The notes under the pieces were generated by a model. That model searched no databases. It had not been told where the DNA came from and saw nothing but the letters and a program-made list of their open reading frames with translations. From CAVTLG01 sp963802635 (GTDB lineage Bacteria; Chloroflexota; Ktedonobacteria; Ktedonobacterales; Ktedonobacteraceae), in the NCBI GenBank assembly GCA_963802635.1, contig CAWDJJ010000001.1, positions 1,612,001 through 1,676,000 on the forward strand: a DNA stretch of 64,000 bases, given 5' to 3'. Below, piece by piece: positions 62,829 to 64,000 of this stretch (positions within the stretch are counted from its first letter, which is position 1; the number at the start of each line of letters is the position of its first letter). Made by a program: the position numbers and the translations under genes.

Positions 62829-63959
62829 CTACCAGGAGCAATTTTGTTTTAACGCGTCCTGCGTCTCTGCTAACTGGTTTACATAAGCGCGGCGACATGC
62901 GTTGACCTCCGATATTTCAACGCTCCCTTCAACTTCGATCAGGAGAGAATGGATCTGCCTCATCTCCAGAAGATCGAAAACTATGATTTTCATGAAAATC
63001 AGAAGAAAATCACTTCCATCAAGAAGGTCTGCAGCAGACGTGTCTTGTGTGGTAGTAAGTGCTTGCCTCCTTGCCTCGCGCAATCTGTCACGAGGAAAAG
63101 TATTTCCATCAGGAACACGATTTGTACTATTATTTGTATTATCTGTATATTCTCTGATATAACCCATCATACTTCTATGGATCAAATTCCACAGAATATC
63201 AGCCTTGCTCGCCCTGACTCTATCATTTATGTCCCGGTTGCTGTTTTCGCTTATTCTACTGTCATAGGCCTTCAGTAAAATATCGCGAATTGTGCCTCTT
63301 TTGTCTTCTGGTAGTTGAAGTTCGCTGCTGACCTTCTCGCTGACATGGTCTTTGAGAGCATTAGCTTCTTTCTCTATCCTCAGTCGCTTATACAGCTTTT
63401 CTCCTGCTTCAGCCCGCATTCGTGCAAGTAAAATCTCTTGAGTGAGGTTACGTTCCGTATTCTCGTCAAGTTGCTTGCGCAAAGGAGAGACTTCGTTGTT
63501 TTTTTCTGGCCCGTCTGGTGGCCTAATCACATTCCAATCAGATGACTGCTGCGCAGAACTGCCTTGTTCATTGCTTTTTCTCTTCCCTGCCTCGAACAAT
63601 TTGTTTAAAATAGCAATCTTGTTCTCCCTTGTGTCGTCTCGAACAGCCCTTTTTTCCCCGATTTTTGCCTCTCTTCCTTTCTTGGCAACCTCCAAAATAG
63701 CGTCAATGCTCGTCTCCCTTGATCTACCAACTAATTCCACGACATTCTTTCTCAAGTGCTCTGCTTCTTTGTTTACCCTCTCTTGGTCAAAATCAGGGTT
63801 TGTTTCTTTGACCTCTTCGCGTGCCGACTTAATCTGTCTCTGAATAGTCTTTATCACATCCCAATTAGATAGCTGCTGCGCAGAACTGCCTTGTTCGTTG
63901 TTTTCTCTTGGCTCGTCTGGTGGCCTATTTCCTGACCCATCTGGCCTTACTCTACCCAT
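62829..63959 (-). CDS. Hypothetical charged protein, two-module tandem family member 3
   Basis: A 376-residue paralogue with two copies of the family module. The first is about residues 32-128 (IQRQIKSAREEVKETNPDF, RVNKEAEHL, ENKIAILNKLFEAGKR), the second about 168-325 (LTQEILLARMRAEAG, EKEANALKDHV, ASKADILWNLIHR, then TTTQDTSAAD). GSSAQQ-S-W-VI linkers occur twice. The last ~60 residues (from about DLLDGSDFLLIF) are in a different frame relative to the ends of its relatives: the DNA also encodes DEADPFS, the relatives' tail, one frame over. So a small indel has replaced the C-terminus. The function is unknown. Confidence 0.62.
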   Translation of the reverse strand: MGRVRPDGSGNRPPDEPRENNEQGSSAQQLSNWDVIKTIQRQIKSAREEVKETNPDFDQERVNKEAEHLRKNVVELVGRSRETSIDAILEVAKKGREAKIGEKRAVRDDTRENKIAILNKLFEAGKRKSNEQGSSAQQSSDWNVIRPPDGPEKNNEVSPLRKQLDENTERNLTQEILLARMRAEAGEKLYKRLRIEKEANALKDHVSEKVSSELQLPEDKRGTIRDILLKAYDSRISENSNRDINDRVRASKADILWNLIHRSMMGYIREYTDNTNNSTNRVPDGNTFPRDRLREARRQALTTTQDTSAADLLDGSDFLLIFMKIIVFDLLEMRQIHSLLIEVEGSVEISEVNACRRAYVNQLAETQDALKQNCSW

Positions 63960-64000
63960 TAGATTATTGTTGCTCCTCTCTCTTATCCTCTTTGATGTAT

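Noticed and set aside
1..64000. tRNA or rRNA genes
   Set aside because: No cloverleaf with a GGTTCGAATCC-type arm or rRNA-like segment was noticed by eye; a covariance-model search would be decisive.

Overview
The window looks like chromosomal DNA of a spore-forming, filamentous Chloroflexota of the class Ktedonobacteria (Ktedonobacter/Dictyobacter-like). This is inferred from protein style only: Ser/Thr-kinase-like receptors with PT-rich stalks, TPR-CHAT and XRE-TPR proteins, cytosolic subtilase, many small palindromic repeats, and a Bacillus-like clpC-radA-yacL-ispD-ispF order. No rRNA or tRNA gene was recognised.

Layout. 1-1538: the start-side part of a GT-C glycosyltransferase running off the left edge. 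1.6-4.8 kb: a REP-associated tyrosine transposase (RAYT) with four copies of a 182-bp inverted-repeat element, a uronate-dehydrogenase-like SDR and an orphan three-repeat CRISPR-like array. 4.8-9 kb: a membrane-anchored periplasmic-binding-protein-like sensor, pterin carbinolamine dehydratase, an IS66-like MITE with 8-bp target duplication, and an FAD amine oxidase. 9.1-18.5 kb (minus strand): ispF, ispD, yacL-like PIN/TRAM, radA, clpC and a ribosomal S1-like gene that carries a frameshift. 19-26.5 kb: Nudix hydrolase, then an accessory region of small minus-strand genes (DUF5348-like, two paralogous HTH proteins, a methyltransferase) facing an XRE-TPR regulator, and decayed flavoprotein/cupin pieces.

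26.7-33.8 kb (minus strand): the most system-like locus. An ECF-type sigma factor, a double zinc-finger anti-sigma-like protein, a TPR-CHAT (caspase-fold) protease and a cytosolic S8 subtilase lie in line and are likely co-regulated. 34-50.8 kb: housekeeping and stress genes (universal stress protein, DUF255 thioredoxin, VOC, J-domain/WD40 fusion, groESL, murI, PAP2-like, Ni/Co transporter, MocR regulator, DUF5522-like) mixed with gene remnants (SDR, D-2-hydroxyacid dehydrogenase, TIR). 50.9-54.7 kb: two CHAP-domain surface proteins in tandem and a cystathionine gamma-synthase. 54.9-61.4 kb: two tandem ~1,030-residue pseudokinase receptors. 61.5-64 kb: three genes of an unrecognised charged protein family, again in tandem.

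Four otherwise intact genes (S1-like, subtilase, zinc-ribbon membrane protein, a small protein at 48.3 kb) are each broken by exactly one extra base inside a short homopolymer. That pattern points to sequencing error as much as to decay. Several 5' extensions of open frames fall in repeats, so internal starts with a good ribosome binding site were preferred.
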